Positions 1-9,800 of a stretch of 47,532 nt of DNA are shown here, piece by piece. The position numbers were made by a program, and so were the translations under genes. The stretch is from an uncultured Eubacteriales bacterium (lineage in GTDB: Bacteria; Bacillota; Clostridia; Oscillospirales; Acutalibacteraceae). The stretch's first letter is position 1. Every line of letters starts with the position of its first letter. The stretch is taken from the NCBI GenBank assembly GCA_900315815.1, contig ONAS01000038.1, forward strand, positions 1 to 47,532. Direction: 5' to 3'. The notes below the pieces were generated by a model. That model had not been told where the DNA came from and made no database searches. It saw nothing but the letters and a program-made list of their open reading frames with translations.

Positions 1-3000
1 TCCATATAGAAGTTTACTGCAATGTCTCCGTCAAGGCTGATAGAGTGTCCGGCGAGTTTAGCGCCGACGCCGTCTGTATAAGCGGTCTGTACATCAGTAT
101 ATACGGTGCCGTCATACTCTGCGGTGGCAGTATATATGATCACGCCGTCTTCCGTATCGCTTATGACGGATGCGGCGACGGTTTCCTCATGCGCACAGTC
201 TGCGTTGGCGCAGGTGACGGTCAAGGTTGCTGTCGAGTGATCCGCGCTCCAGCTCCAGACGGGTTTGCCGCAGGTGTGCTCCTCTGTCGCGGTATCGGTG
301 TAGGTATTGCCGTCCACGGTTGCCGTCGCGGTATAGAGATGGCTGTCGCCGGTGTAATCGGCGGTGACAGTTACATCAGGTGTTTCCTGATGCTTACATC
401 TTGAATCGGTGCAGATAAAGGTCGCGGTCGCTGAGCTGTAGTCATCCTCCCATGTCCACTTAGGCTCGCCGTAAATATGCGCGTCGGTGAACTGATAAGT
501 CACCTTCTGCGCGCCGAAATTCGTCTTGCTGAATGTCGTCGCGTGCTTCAGCCGCAGGGTGACGTTCATGTGGTTGAACACATAAGCGCCCACCGTGATC
601 TTGCCCGGATAATCGAGCTGCAGATCAAGGGTATAGCCGCCCGGGCTGTTTGCCCACGAGAACGCATAGTCGTCAATCTTGTTCAGACCGGAGGTATCGC
701 CGCTGACCTTGGTGACGTAGTACACATAGAAGGCATAGGGACCGATCTCGCGGACATTTTCGGTCAGGACAAGCTCGAACTGAGTCTTTGTACCGGAATA
801 GAATCCGTCGCTGCCGCTGGAGCCCAGCACGGTGATCGGCTTGCCGTTAAAGGTCTTGGGGATCTCAAGTCTGCTGAGATTCTCGGTGGGACCGGTATAA
901 TAATTGATCCGATATTCGGTATTGTTATTGATGAGGGCAAAGTCGAAGTAACTGAGCTCGACAGACTCAACCGAACTGCCGACAACGCCGTCCTTGACCT
1001 CGAAGTAGCTGCCGTCGGCGTCTGCATAGGCAATATTGCCGAGGTGATATGCGCCGTTCTCGTCGATATACGGTTCAGCCATCGGGATGTAAGGAACAAA
1101 CTTAGCATAGACAGTCACATTGTCGTCAGCCATAATCAGGTTGCCGTCGATGATGTTGACGGGATCGTCCCATTCCTCCGTCTCGGCATACAGATTCAGC
1201 AGGATATAGCCCTCGTCGGGGGTAACGGTGAGCGGGACCTCGTCGTTGAACTTCGCCTTACTTGCGCCGGTTACCGTACCGTGTTCACTTTCACTGTAGG
1301 TGATGTTCAGGTCATATTTTTTGAATGTCGCGGTAACAGTCACGTCGCTCTCGGGCATGATAAAGGAATCATTTGTCACAGTGATCTCCTGATCGCTGCT
1401 GTCCGTGACAGTGAGAGTATCAAGCTCATAGCCGCTCGCGGAATCAACCGTGAGAGTGACTGTCGCGCCCGCGTCGGCAGAATACGCGCCTCTCACCCAT
1501 CCGCCGCTTGTCTCGGCATAAGTGATCGCAAAGGCGGTCTGCCTGAACACAGCGGTGACGGTCACATTTCTGTCAGTCATAATGAAGCTCAGCCCACTGA
1601 GAGGAATATCGTTATCGTCCGCATCCTTAACGGTCAGCGATTGGAGCTTGTAGCCATCGTCCGGAGTGACCGTGAGGATGACCGTCTCTCCCTCATACGC
1701 CTGAGCTTTATCAGCGCTGACGGAGCCGTTTGCCAAATCTGTGACGGTGACGGTGTGCTGTGTTTTCTGAACTTCTACAACATCCGTATAGGTATTGCCG
1801 TTGATCACGGCGGTGGCGGTGTAGGTCGTTTTGTCGAGCGCGGCGGTTTTGGTGATCGTTGCGTCAAAGGGTTCTTTATGCTGACAGCGGCTGTCGGTAC
1901 AGGTCATCGTTGCCGTCGCGCCGGAATAGTCATCCTCCCACTCCCATGTCGGGGTCTGTTGTCCGCCGTAGATATGGTCGTCGGTGAAGTCGTAGGTTAC
2001 TTTTTTCGTACCGGTGAAATCCAACAGGAATCGCGCCGAGTGCTTCATATGGAAGACAACATCTGTATTTGTAAAGCAATCGGAAACGATGAGGATCATA
2101 TCGGGATAATCGAGATAGAGGTTGAGCTGTTCGCTGTTGTCGGCAAAAGCCTCCGTTCCGATCGCTTGCAGATTAGTGGTGTCGCCCGCGACAGTGAGCA
2201 CGTTGATCGTGTTGAAGCAATATGAGTTGATCACAGAGATGTTCTCGGTCAAATAAACGTTGACAGTTTTGCCGGCGTCATCATAGAGCTTATTCTCTCC
2301 GTTGCCCAGCATGGTGATCGCCTTGCCGTCGTAGGTCTTGGGGATCATGAGATCCATTCCGTCGGTAACGGGACCGGTATATCCCGTGATCTTCAGCGTG
2401 TCGTCACCTTCGAAATCGAAATAAGAGATCTTGACGTCGCTGAGCTCACTGCCGACGGAACCGTCCGCGTTTGCGGCATAATACCGATCACCGACCGCGT
2501 AATGCGCGACGTTGCCGGGGATATACGCGCCTTCTTCGTTGATATACGGCTCGGTCGCAGCGACGAATAATGTGCTCGACTGTACTGTCTTGCTGTCGGT
2601 ATAGGTTACGCCGTCGATGACGACCGTCGCGGTGATCGTACACATACCGTTGTTTTGGAATGTTCCGGACAGGGCCGCGTCAACGGCAGCCTGCTTACGG
2701 CAGCGCGAATCGCTGCAGGTGTAGGTCGCGGTCGCCGCGGTAAAACCGCTGTTCCATTTCCACGTGATATTACCGTCACAGAGATGCTCGTCGGTGAAGT
2801 CATATGTCAGGCTCCGCGCAGCGTGATTGCCGCTGAGCGTGGTGGCGTGCTTTAAGTGAGCGGTCACATTTGTATATTCGAAGGCGTATGAGGAGCATTT
2901 AATCTCGCCGGGATAATCCAGTCGTATATCCAGATTGTTACCACTGGTTCGATTATACGAAAAGGCTTCATTGCCGATCTCTTTGAGTCCGGAGGTATCG

Positions 3001-6000
3001 CCGGAAACCTTTGCGATCCTCGTATACCTAAAGGCGCTCGACTTGATCGTAGTTACATTTTCGGTCAGAACCACCTCATACGGGGTAGACATCTTGGCGC
3101 CCAGTGAATTGCCGAAGTAGAGCGTTGTAATTTTTTTGCCCTGATAAGTTTTGGGAATCTCGAGCTTTGTCAGATCGGAGGTAGGTCCGGTGTAACCGTA
3201 GATTTCCAGATCCGAGTCGTCCACATCATCGAATTTGAAATACGAGAAAGAAAGATCGGCGAGCTGATCGCCCATACAGCCGTTTGATTTGACGGCATAA
3301 TTCTTGCCATTGAGAACAAAATGCTCGACTGTACCGGGGATATATTCGCCGTTCGAGTCGATATAAGGCTCTACGCGGTCGACATAGGTGACAAAGTTTG
3401 CCGTTACCGTCACAGCATCGGGAACCATGGTGAAATCGGTGTCGTATACATTATAGGGGCTCCCGTGATCTTCCGCGACGGTCAGATAAGCGAGGCGGTA
3501 GCCGTCATCCGGTGAAGCTTTGACAGCGACCCTCGTGCCCTTCTTCGCTTTAATGACATCACATGCTGCGTAGCCGTGTCCGGCAGAATTCACGGTGATA
3601 TCGTAGATTCCCATGCTCTGAGGGATAATAACGCCATAGTATGAATTAATAGGGGTCGTACCATCCCAGTATTCATATGTAGGAGTCAACCCGGCATGGT
3701 ATTCATAGTTTTTATTGATATATTGGTATGTTACTGCGGCGCCGCTCGCTAAGGAGCTCTCGGTCAGCCTGACGCCATAGAACAAAGCGTTACTTGAGTA
3801 GGCGTCGAACGTACTTCCCTCTTCTATATCGATGGCGCCCGTCCTCGCTGAGTTGGATCCGACAGCATAAGAACGGGAACCATACATCGAGATCGAAACA
3901 CTCGCGTTATTCTTGATCGATAAGCCGTCCGCTTCTCCCACAAGCCAGACACCATATTTATACAGATCATAACCGGCAGCGTAGATATCGATCTGACAGG
4001 CGTCGATCGTCAGAGGCACTTCGGTAGCGATCCCATACATATATGTGTATGTAGAATCGCCATTAAACTCGATGGACAGCGAGCCGCTGCCGGAAATCGT
4101 CATACCTGGAGAGGCCGATTTCATCCATATGAACGTGTTATCATTTGCACAATCTGCGTTTCCGATCCGGTTCTCTCCCTTGAGGACGATATGAAACGGC
4201 TTGTCATGCTTTTCATTGTATCGGATACCGGCGGCAGAGAATATGCCATAGCGCGCTATGTTGAAGTTCGCGTTGTTGAGGGTCAGGGTGTTGGTATCGG
4301 TGTTGTAGCTGACCGTACCGTCGCCGAGGACGTCGTTATAGTTGTCCTTGGTGATATATGTACCGCCGATAAGGATATCCAGCGATCGCTCAAAGGTCGT
4401 CGCGCATCTGTCGGTATACTCAACGCCGTCGACCGTCACGGTCGCGGAATAACGGCGCTCGAATAAGTGATCCTCGGCGGTCACGGGCGCGTTGATCGAA
4501 TGAGGATCCGACCAGCAATCCGTGCAGTTGTATTCCGCGGTCGCGGTGATTTCGCCCTCGGTGTTCCATGTCCAGATCGGCTCGGTGTGCCGTGAATGAT
4601 CGCAGTACGGCGTGAGCGTTTTTCCGTCCAGAACGGAAGGGTCGCTGACCTCACCCTTGGGATAATCGGTCGAGCCGTCGGTAAAGCCGCCAAGCAACGT
4701 TACCTTTCCGGTGTACATGGTCGAATAGATTTTACAGCCGTCGAGACTTTTCCAACCAAAATAGAGTGAAGCGTGCGTGCTTGTATAGCAACCGATCGGA
4801 CCGTTGGCATACAACTCACCGCCGGTTATGCTGATCACGGCGTCCTTTGCCGATTCTGTTGAAGCTCCGATTTCAAGATATCTGCTACCGGTGTGCGAAA
4901 CATCGACCTTGCCGCCGGTCATGTAAAAGGCAAAGTTTCCTGTGCCTTCCGCTCCGAACGTAGGCTGATATCCGGATGAGCGGGCATAAACATCGCCCCC
5001 GTTGATCGTTAAGGTCAGGCTTTGCCCTTTTATACATCCGATCACCATGTCGTCATAGCCACCTTCGAGATTCAGATCGCCGCCGTTAATGGTAACGGAA
5101 AAGCTGTTTGAATTCGGGTAGTGCACGGAGTCAGCGCCGATGGCGGCGGTATATAGACCGTATTGATCGATGTTCAGCTTACCCATGTTGTCGCCGTCGC
5201 TCTGCGCCCAGATCGTCAGGGATGATGAATCGCGCATACCGATGCCGTTTTCTGAATAGCATGTCGCGCCGTCACAGAGGATCAGGTTGACGTTGCCGTC
5301 ACAGTACACGCGAGAGTTGATCGTGACGTCACCCGTGACCGCGTACCAGCCGGAGGTAAGGGTCGTCTCATCGCCGACGATCTTTGCCGCCGTAACGGTT
5401 TTGTTTTGTTTGCTGAGGTTCTGATAACTTACTTGGACGCTGCGGTCGAGATTGGGCAGCGTTTCGTACAGCACGTCGGTGTACTCGGCGCCGTCCACAG
5501 TCGCCGTCGCGGTATGGACGCGCTCGCCCGCTGCCGTATAGGTCGGCTCGCTGGTGGTTTCATGGGTGACCGTCGCATCGGCGGTGACAACCTCGCCGTC
5601 GACCGTACAGGTCAGGGTCAGGGTCGCCGCCTCGTAGCCGTCCCACTCCCAGACAGGATCGCCGAAGAGATGGCTGCCGGTATGGGTGGTGCGGGATTTC
5701 GTATCAGTATATGCTGTGCCGATGACGATAAGGATCGCGGTATAATCGGTTCTGCCGTAGCTTGATGCGGTCGGCTCGGTGACGACCTGTGCGGTGATCG
5801 CGTCGCCCTCGGCGGTATGGGTGACGGTCTCTCCGCATTCACGGCAGACAAAGGTCGCCGTCGCAGAGGTATAGCCGTCCCACGCCCATGTAGGCGCGCT
5901 GAAATTATGGACATGACCCGCGTGACGGAGCGTCTTGTTCGCGAGGGTATTGTTGTTCTCAACCGTGCCGATATTATAGAGGTTAACGCCGTCGGTCAGA

Positions 6001-6764
6001 TAGGCTGTGATCTGCACCGTGCCTTCGTAGCCGGTCGAGCGGACGCTGGAAGTTTCGTCGGTCAGGCTGAGGGTGATCGTGCCGCCCGCGGTGATCGCGC
6101 TGACGTCCGTATCAGTGGCTTCGACCGTGCCGCCGGTGATCGTGATATCCGTATCGGAATACAGTTCGGGAACGTTGACGGTTCCGCCGCTGATCGTCAG
6201 CGCACCGCCGGCGTAGATGACGGCGTTCATCACCGAACCGTTGATATTGATATCGCCGAAGCAGTTGATCTGGGTGTAGTACTCATCAGAGGGGTCCGGC
6301 GCGGTGACCATGCCGCCGCAGAGGTTGAATACAGCGCCCTCAGAGGTCAGGCTGATGACGTCGCCGCCGCTCTGAGACTTGATTTTACCGGTACCGCGGC
6401 TCTGTGAATAAATATTGAGCGTGACGGCGTCCTCGGACCAAATACCGAGGGTCGGGTCGGCAAAGGTCAGCGTCTCGCCGTCCGCGATGATGAGGTTGAA
6501 CTCTGTTGAATCATCATACTCGCTGAGCTTCAGCTCGAGCTGACTGTTGAAGGTCATATCGGCAGGGACATAATACCAGCCCGGATTGATAAAGGTACTG
6601 CTGCTTGAAAGATAGTTCGCGTCGACCGTCTGTGTATCGCCGTTCGCGTCGAGATATTCGACGTTCACTGTCGCCGCCGAAACAGCGGCAGGCAGCACGG
6701 TGAACATCGTCAGGAACATGACGATCGACAGCAAGAGGCTGACGGATTTTTTCATTATCTTCAA
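1..6764 (-). CDS. Giant secreted repeat surface protein (C-terminus beyond the left edge)
   Basis: The open frame runs from a TTG at 6764 to base 1 without a stop, about 2254 codons; the 3' end lies outside the window. An in-frame ATG lies at 6755, but the ribosome site (GGAAAGGAGA, complement of 6771-6780) is 6 nt from the TTG and 15 nt from the ATG, so TTG is preferred. The N-terminus is a signal peptide (LLLSIVMFLTMF, cleavage near AVSA, residues 1-30). Then come stretches rich in ITISGGTV-like beta-helix motifs (about 100-230, 500-650, 830-960). At least seven modules of the type W-x-W...ATATFxC...DGxxYTD follow at about 283, 365, 725, 1325, 1600, 2100 and 2165. LRR_5/BspA-like blocks with phrases such as LEIPKTYQGK sit near 1180-1290, 1450-1560 and 1960-2070. 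InlB B-repeat-like units ending VTVTANF lie near 1055-1110 and 1675-1890. The last visible residues are LDGDIAVNFYM. Inferred role: adhesin or extracellular matrix protein. It lies 93 bp downstream of another giant secreted gene. Confidence 0.85.
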   Translation of the reverse strand, partial: MKIMKKSVSLLLSIVMFLTMFTVLPAAVSAATVNVEYLDANGDTQTVDANYLSSSSTFINPGWYYVPADMTFNSQLELKLSEYDDSTEFNLIIADGETLTFADPTLGIWSEDAVTLNIYSQSRGTGKIKSQSGGDVISLTSEGAVFNLCGGMVTAPDPSDEYYTQINCFGDININGSVMNAVIYAGGALTISGGTVNVPELYSDTDITITGGTVEATDTDVSAITAGGTITLSLTDETSSVRSTGYEGTVQITAYLTDGVNLYNIGTVENNNTLANKTLRHAGHVHNFSAPTWAWDGYTSATATFVCRECGETVTHTAEGDAITAQVVTEPTASSYGRTDYTAILIVIGTAYTDTKSRTTHTGSHLFGDPVWEWDGYEAATLTLTCTVDGEVVTADATVTHETTSEPTYTAAGERVHTATATVDGAEYTDVLYETLPNLDRSVQVSYQNLSKQNKTVTAAKIVGDETTLTSGWYAVTGDVTINSRVYCDGNVNLILCDGATCYSENGIGMRDSSSLTIWAQSDGDNMGKLNIDQYGLYTAAIGADSVHYPNSNSFSVTINGGDLNLEGGYDDMVIGCIKGQSLTLTINGGDVYARSSGYQPTFGAEGTGNFAFYMTGGKVDVSHTGSRYLEIGASTESAKDAVISITGGELYANGPIGCYTSTHASLYFGWKSLDGCKIYSTMYTGKVTLLGGFTDGSTDYPKGEVSDPSVLDGKTLTPYCDHSRHTEPIWTWNTEGEITATAEYNCTDCWSDPHSINAPVTAEDHLFERRYSATVTVDGVEYTDRCATTFERSLDILIGGTYITKDNYNDVLGDGTVSYNTDTNTLTLNNANFNIARYGIFSAAGIRYNEKHDKPFHIVLKGENRIGNADCANDNTFIWMKSASPGMTISGSGSLSIEFNGDSTYTYMYGIATEVPLTIDACQIDIYAAGYDLYKYGVWLVGEADGLSIKNNASVSISMYGSRSYAVGSNSARTGAIDIEEGSTFDAYSSNALFYGVRLTESSLASGAAVTYQYINKNYEYHAGLTPTYEYWDGTTPINSYYGVIIPQSMGIYDITVNSAGHGYAACDVIKAKKGTRVAVKASPDDGYRLAYLTVAEDHGSPYNVYDTDFTMVPDAVTVTANFVTYVDRVEPYIDSNGEYIPGTVEHFVLNGKNYAVKSNGCMGDQLADLSFSYFKFDDVDDSDLEIYGYTGPTSDLTKLEIPKTYQGKKITTLYFGNSLGAKMSTPYEVVLTENVTTIKSSAFRYTRIAKVSGDTSGLKEIGNEAFSYNRTSGNNLDIRLDYPGEIKCSSYAFEYTNVTAHLKHATTLSGNHAARSLTYDFTDEHLCDGNITWKWNSGFTAATATYTCSDSRCRKQAAVDAALSGTFQNNGMCTITATVVIDGVTYTDSKTVQSSTLFVAATEPYINEEGAYIPGNVAHYAVGDRYYAANADGSVGSELSDVKISYFDFEGDDTLKITGYTGPVTDGMDLMIPKTYDGKAITMLGNGENKLYDDAGKTVNVYLTENISVINSYCFNTINVLTVAGDTTNLQAIGTEAFADNSEQLNLYLDYPDMILIVSDCFTNTDVVFHMKHSARFLLDFTGTKKVTYDFTDDHIYGGQQTPTWEWEDDYSGATATMTCTDSRCQHKEPFDATITKTAALDKTTYTATAVINGNTYTDVVEVQKTQHTVTVTDLANGSVSADKAQAYEGETVILTVTPDDGYKLQSLTVKDADDNDIPLSGLSFIMTDRNVTVTAVFRQTAFAITYAETSGGWVRGAYSADAGATVTLTVDSASGYELDTLTVTDSSDQEITVTNDSFIMPESDVTVTATFKKYDLNITYSESEHGTVTGASKAKFNDEVPLTVTPDEGYILLNLYAETEEWDDPVNIIDGNLIMADDNVTVYAKFVPYIPMAEPYIDENGAYHLGNIAYADADGSYFEVKDGVVGSSVESVELSYFDFALINNNTEYRINYYTGPTENLSRLEIPKTFNGKPITVLGSSGSDGFYSGTKTQFELVLTENVREIGPYAFYVYYVTKVSGDTSGLNKIDDYAFSWANSPGGYTLDLQLDYPGKITVGAYVFNHMNVTLRLKHATTFSKTNFGAQKVTYQFTDAHIYGEPKWTWEDDYSSATATFICTDSRCKHQETPDVTVTADYTGDSHLYTATATVDGNTYTDTATEEHTCGKPVWSWSADHSTATLTVTCANADCAHEETVAASVISDTEDGVIIYTATAEYDGTVYTDVQTAYTDGVGAKLAGHSISLDGDIAVNFYM

Positions 6765-6791
6765 GGAAATTCTCCTTTCCAGTTGATAGCC

Positions 6792-6821
6792 CTATAGGGA
6801 ACCCGAGTGGGTTCCCTATAG
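6792..6821. other. Perfect inverted repeat between two giant surface-protein genes
   Basis: Arms CTATAGGGAACCC (6792-6804) and GGGTTCCCTATAG (6809-6821) match perfectly around the 4-base loop GAGT. No T-run follows on either strand, so this is not a standard intrinsic terminator. It sits in the 93-bp gap between two same-strand genes. An mRNA-stabilising or processing hairpin, or a weak attenuator, is possible. Confidence 0.8.
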
Positions 6822-6857
6822 ATATCGCGTTCACATTCATCAGTATTCGGGCATGTG

Positions 6858-9800
6858 CTATGCGACGGGGTATTCTTTCTTTCTGTCAATCTCGGTATCA
6901 TAGGGAGTCTTGATGCCGGCAAGGTATCTCTGAATCCATGTCGCGTCAATAATGGACGTCGAGTTATCGCTGTCAACATCTGCGGCCACGGCGTTGAAAG
7001 TACCGTTGACCGGAAGACTTGCAAGATTCCGCTGGATCGCAGTCACATCGAGAATGGTAACCTTGCCGTCACTGTCTGCATCTCCGAGGATGTAACCGTC
7101 ATTGGAGACTGTCACGGTGTATTCACGCACCGCGTCATAGATATCGACCGACGCATACAGGATCGTACTGCCCTCGGAGACCGCAGTCAGCACGCCGTTC
7201 TCGTCGACGGTGGCGACGGTGGTATCCTCTACAGAGTAAATGACCTTGCCGTCTCTGAAATGGGTCGAGGGCTCATAGCTGCCACTCATAGCGATCTTCT
7301 CACCCACTTTGAGGGTGATCGTGCTGTCAAGCTGTGTATCGCTGTCCTTATCCTTAACACTGACATAGTACGGCGCGTCGGACTCGATGTTGATATACTG
7401 CGTAGAGGAGAGCGGGCGACCGTCCTTGTCGACGATCTGGGTATAAATCGTCGTAAAGCCGTAGGTAAATCTGTCTTCAGGTATATTGAACTTAGCTGAA
7501 TAGGATTTTGCGGTGCCGGTCTCACACTCGACGTCCTCGAGCTCAGAGAGCGGAACGTCGAGGAACAGCGCGGAGGACATATACTCGCCGGCGGTGTCGA
7601 TGTTCGCCGGACCGACGACCAGTCTGTCACTGTCGCGCATGGGGATGTTGCCGTCACCGTTGACGACCGCGCTGTAGGTAAAGTCGTTGGAACTCAGCGA
7701 GCCGGTCTCGTGGCGGTTGGAATCCGCGATCGCGTTGACCGAATAGACGGGATCGACCTTTACGGCGTCTTCAAACGCCTTGTAAGGAGCGTTGTCAAAC
7801 ACATAGCCGTTCATATCTTCGCCATTATATTCTAACGCTAAAGCGACGATGACATAGCCGTTCTCGGCGAGCTTGTCAGGCGCTGCCAATTCAAGAGCGA
7901 AATCGTCATACCGTATGGGAAACGTGTTATCATCGTCGATATGAACGGTGGTGATCTCGCTCGGATTGAGCTTAATGTCCTCAAAATCCGAGAAGGCGAT
8001 CAGTGCGTAATCATCCTTTTCCGGGTCAAAATCTTCTGCATAATCTTTGTTCTCGTCATACTGATCCTTTTCAAGCATCAGTAACGCTACCACAAAGCCA
8101 TCAGCCTTTTTCAGACCGTCGTTCTTGACGGTGACGTCGAATTCGAGCTCCTCACGGGGAGCGGGATATTCGTTTGCCGCAGTCAGTTCAATCGGCTTGA
8201 CGGAGGCTATTGTCTCAAAGCGGATGCCGCGCATCGTCAGGCTGCGAGTCTTGAAGTCAGTTGCGTCCTTTGAGGTGCCGAAGCGGTTGCACACCACCAG
8301 CAGCTCGCCGCTGCCGAGATCTGCAATAGCAGGCTCGTCGTTATAGACGGACAAGAAGTTGCCCGCGTCGGTCTCAGTCAGACGGATGGGATCAGACCAG
8401 CAGTAGCCTGATTCCTCAGAATCGTTATCGACGTTCAGAGACTGTGCGTACAGCTCCTGCTTCTGCGTGCCGTTCTCCTCGATCCCCTGCAGCCATACGA
8501 CATAGAGGTTACCCTTTTCGTCGGCATAGGGCTGGAAGCCCGCGTAGGTGGGCTGTACATCGGCGCCGTAGGTGGGATAGAAGATGTAACTCCATTTCAC
8601 ATTGTCCCTGTCACTGATCGAGCCGTCGCTGTCGACGATACCGTTGTCGATCATTTTGCCGAGGTTGCTCCATGCAACGTCCTCTTGACCGTGCTGCCAG
8701 AACAGGTAGAGCGAATCACCGGTCGTAATCAGCTGCGGACGGGATTTCGCAACGCCGAGGTGCTCTGTGCCGTCATCGTCGGTGTAAGCGGCGTCGTTCG
8801 TGAGCTGGTTGACCGTCGCGTTGCCGGTGATAAGATGCTGGATCTTAACGAAGACCTCTCTGTCCTCGTCGGTCTTAAGGTCGTTGTCCTCGTCGACGAC
8901 AAAGGTGTAGACGAGCCAGTCCTTCCAGACGGTATTCTCAAGGTCAATCACATTCGGGTTATTTGTGGTCAAGCCTACGCTGTCCTCGATAGGCGTCCAT
9001 GTATTTGTTTCACTGTCATAGGTGCTGTTGAGCTTGAAGGGATCGAACTGCGTCTCCCATTTGCCCGTCTTGGCGTTATACTGCGCGGTGCGCACATAGC
9101 TGTTGTTGGTGGCGCTGATCGTCATTGCCATCAGCTGATCGTCGCCCTCGAAGCCCTCATGGAGCGCATCAAGTCCGCTCGAGAGGTAGGTCACGCCGAT
9201 ATATTCATTCTCCCCGCTCTTGTAGTACAGGCCGCAGGGATTTGTGTTATACATATCGCTGTCTTCTCCGCTGACAAGCTCGCCGTCAAACTGAGCAGGA
9301 GCTAAGGAAGAAGCGTTGATCAGCGCCGATTTCTCGATCAGCGTCGAATAAACATTGCGCTGTTTCAGATACTTCTGCATATAGTCGTCGTCCTCATGGG
9401 TCGCGTCGGGCAGGATCGCCGCCGTCCATGTGATCATGACCTTGTCGCCCGCGTCGGTGAGCTTCGGCTCCAACGCGCCGTTGACGGCAGTATCGCCGTT
9501 CTTCGCCTGGATGACGCCGGGTACGGAGAGCCACAGATCCTTAGTCTTATCGTAAACCTGATAGCGCAGTACGGTACGGTCGTCGCCGGGGATCGAGCTG
9601 TCCTCGTCGACATAGACGAGCAGGAGCTTGTTGCTGCCGATATCGAGCAGCTGCGGATCGGCGTGATCATAGCCGCCGGTCTTGAGCTCGAAGTCGGTCG
9701 TTTGTTTATAGGTGCTGCCGGTCGGGGCGAGGTCGGTATTTGCGTTTGCCGTCCAGTGCGACGGATCGCCCGCCTCTTTATAGATGAACGTCGAGGTCAT

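Noticed and set aside
477-2225. 582-codon plus-strand open frame
   Set aside because: It is antisense to the giant surface gene, which has a signal peptide and repeated domains in its own frame. The shadow shows no motifs.
6514-6840. 108-aa minus-strand frame across the start of the giant repeat gene
   Set aside because: It overlaps the signal peptide of the real gene in another frame and begins in the intergenic hairpin without a ribosome site.
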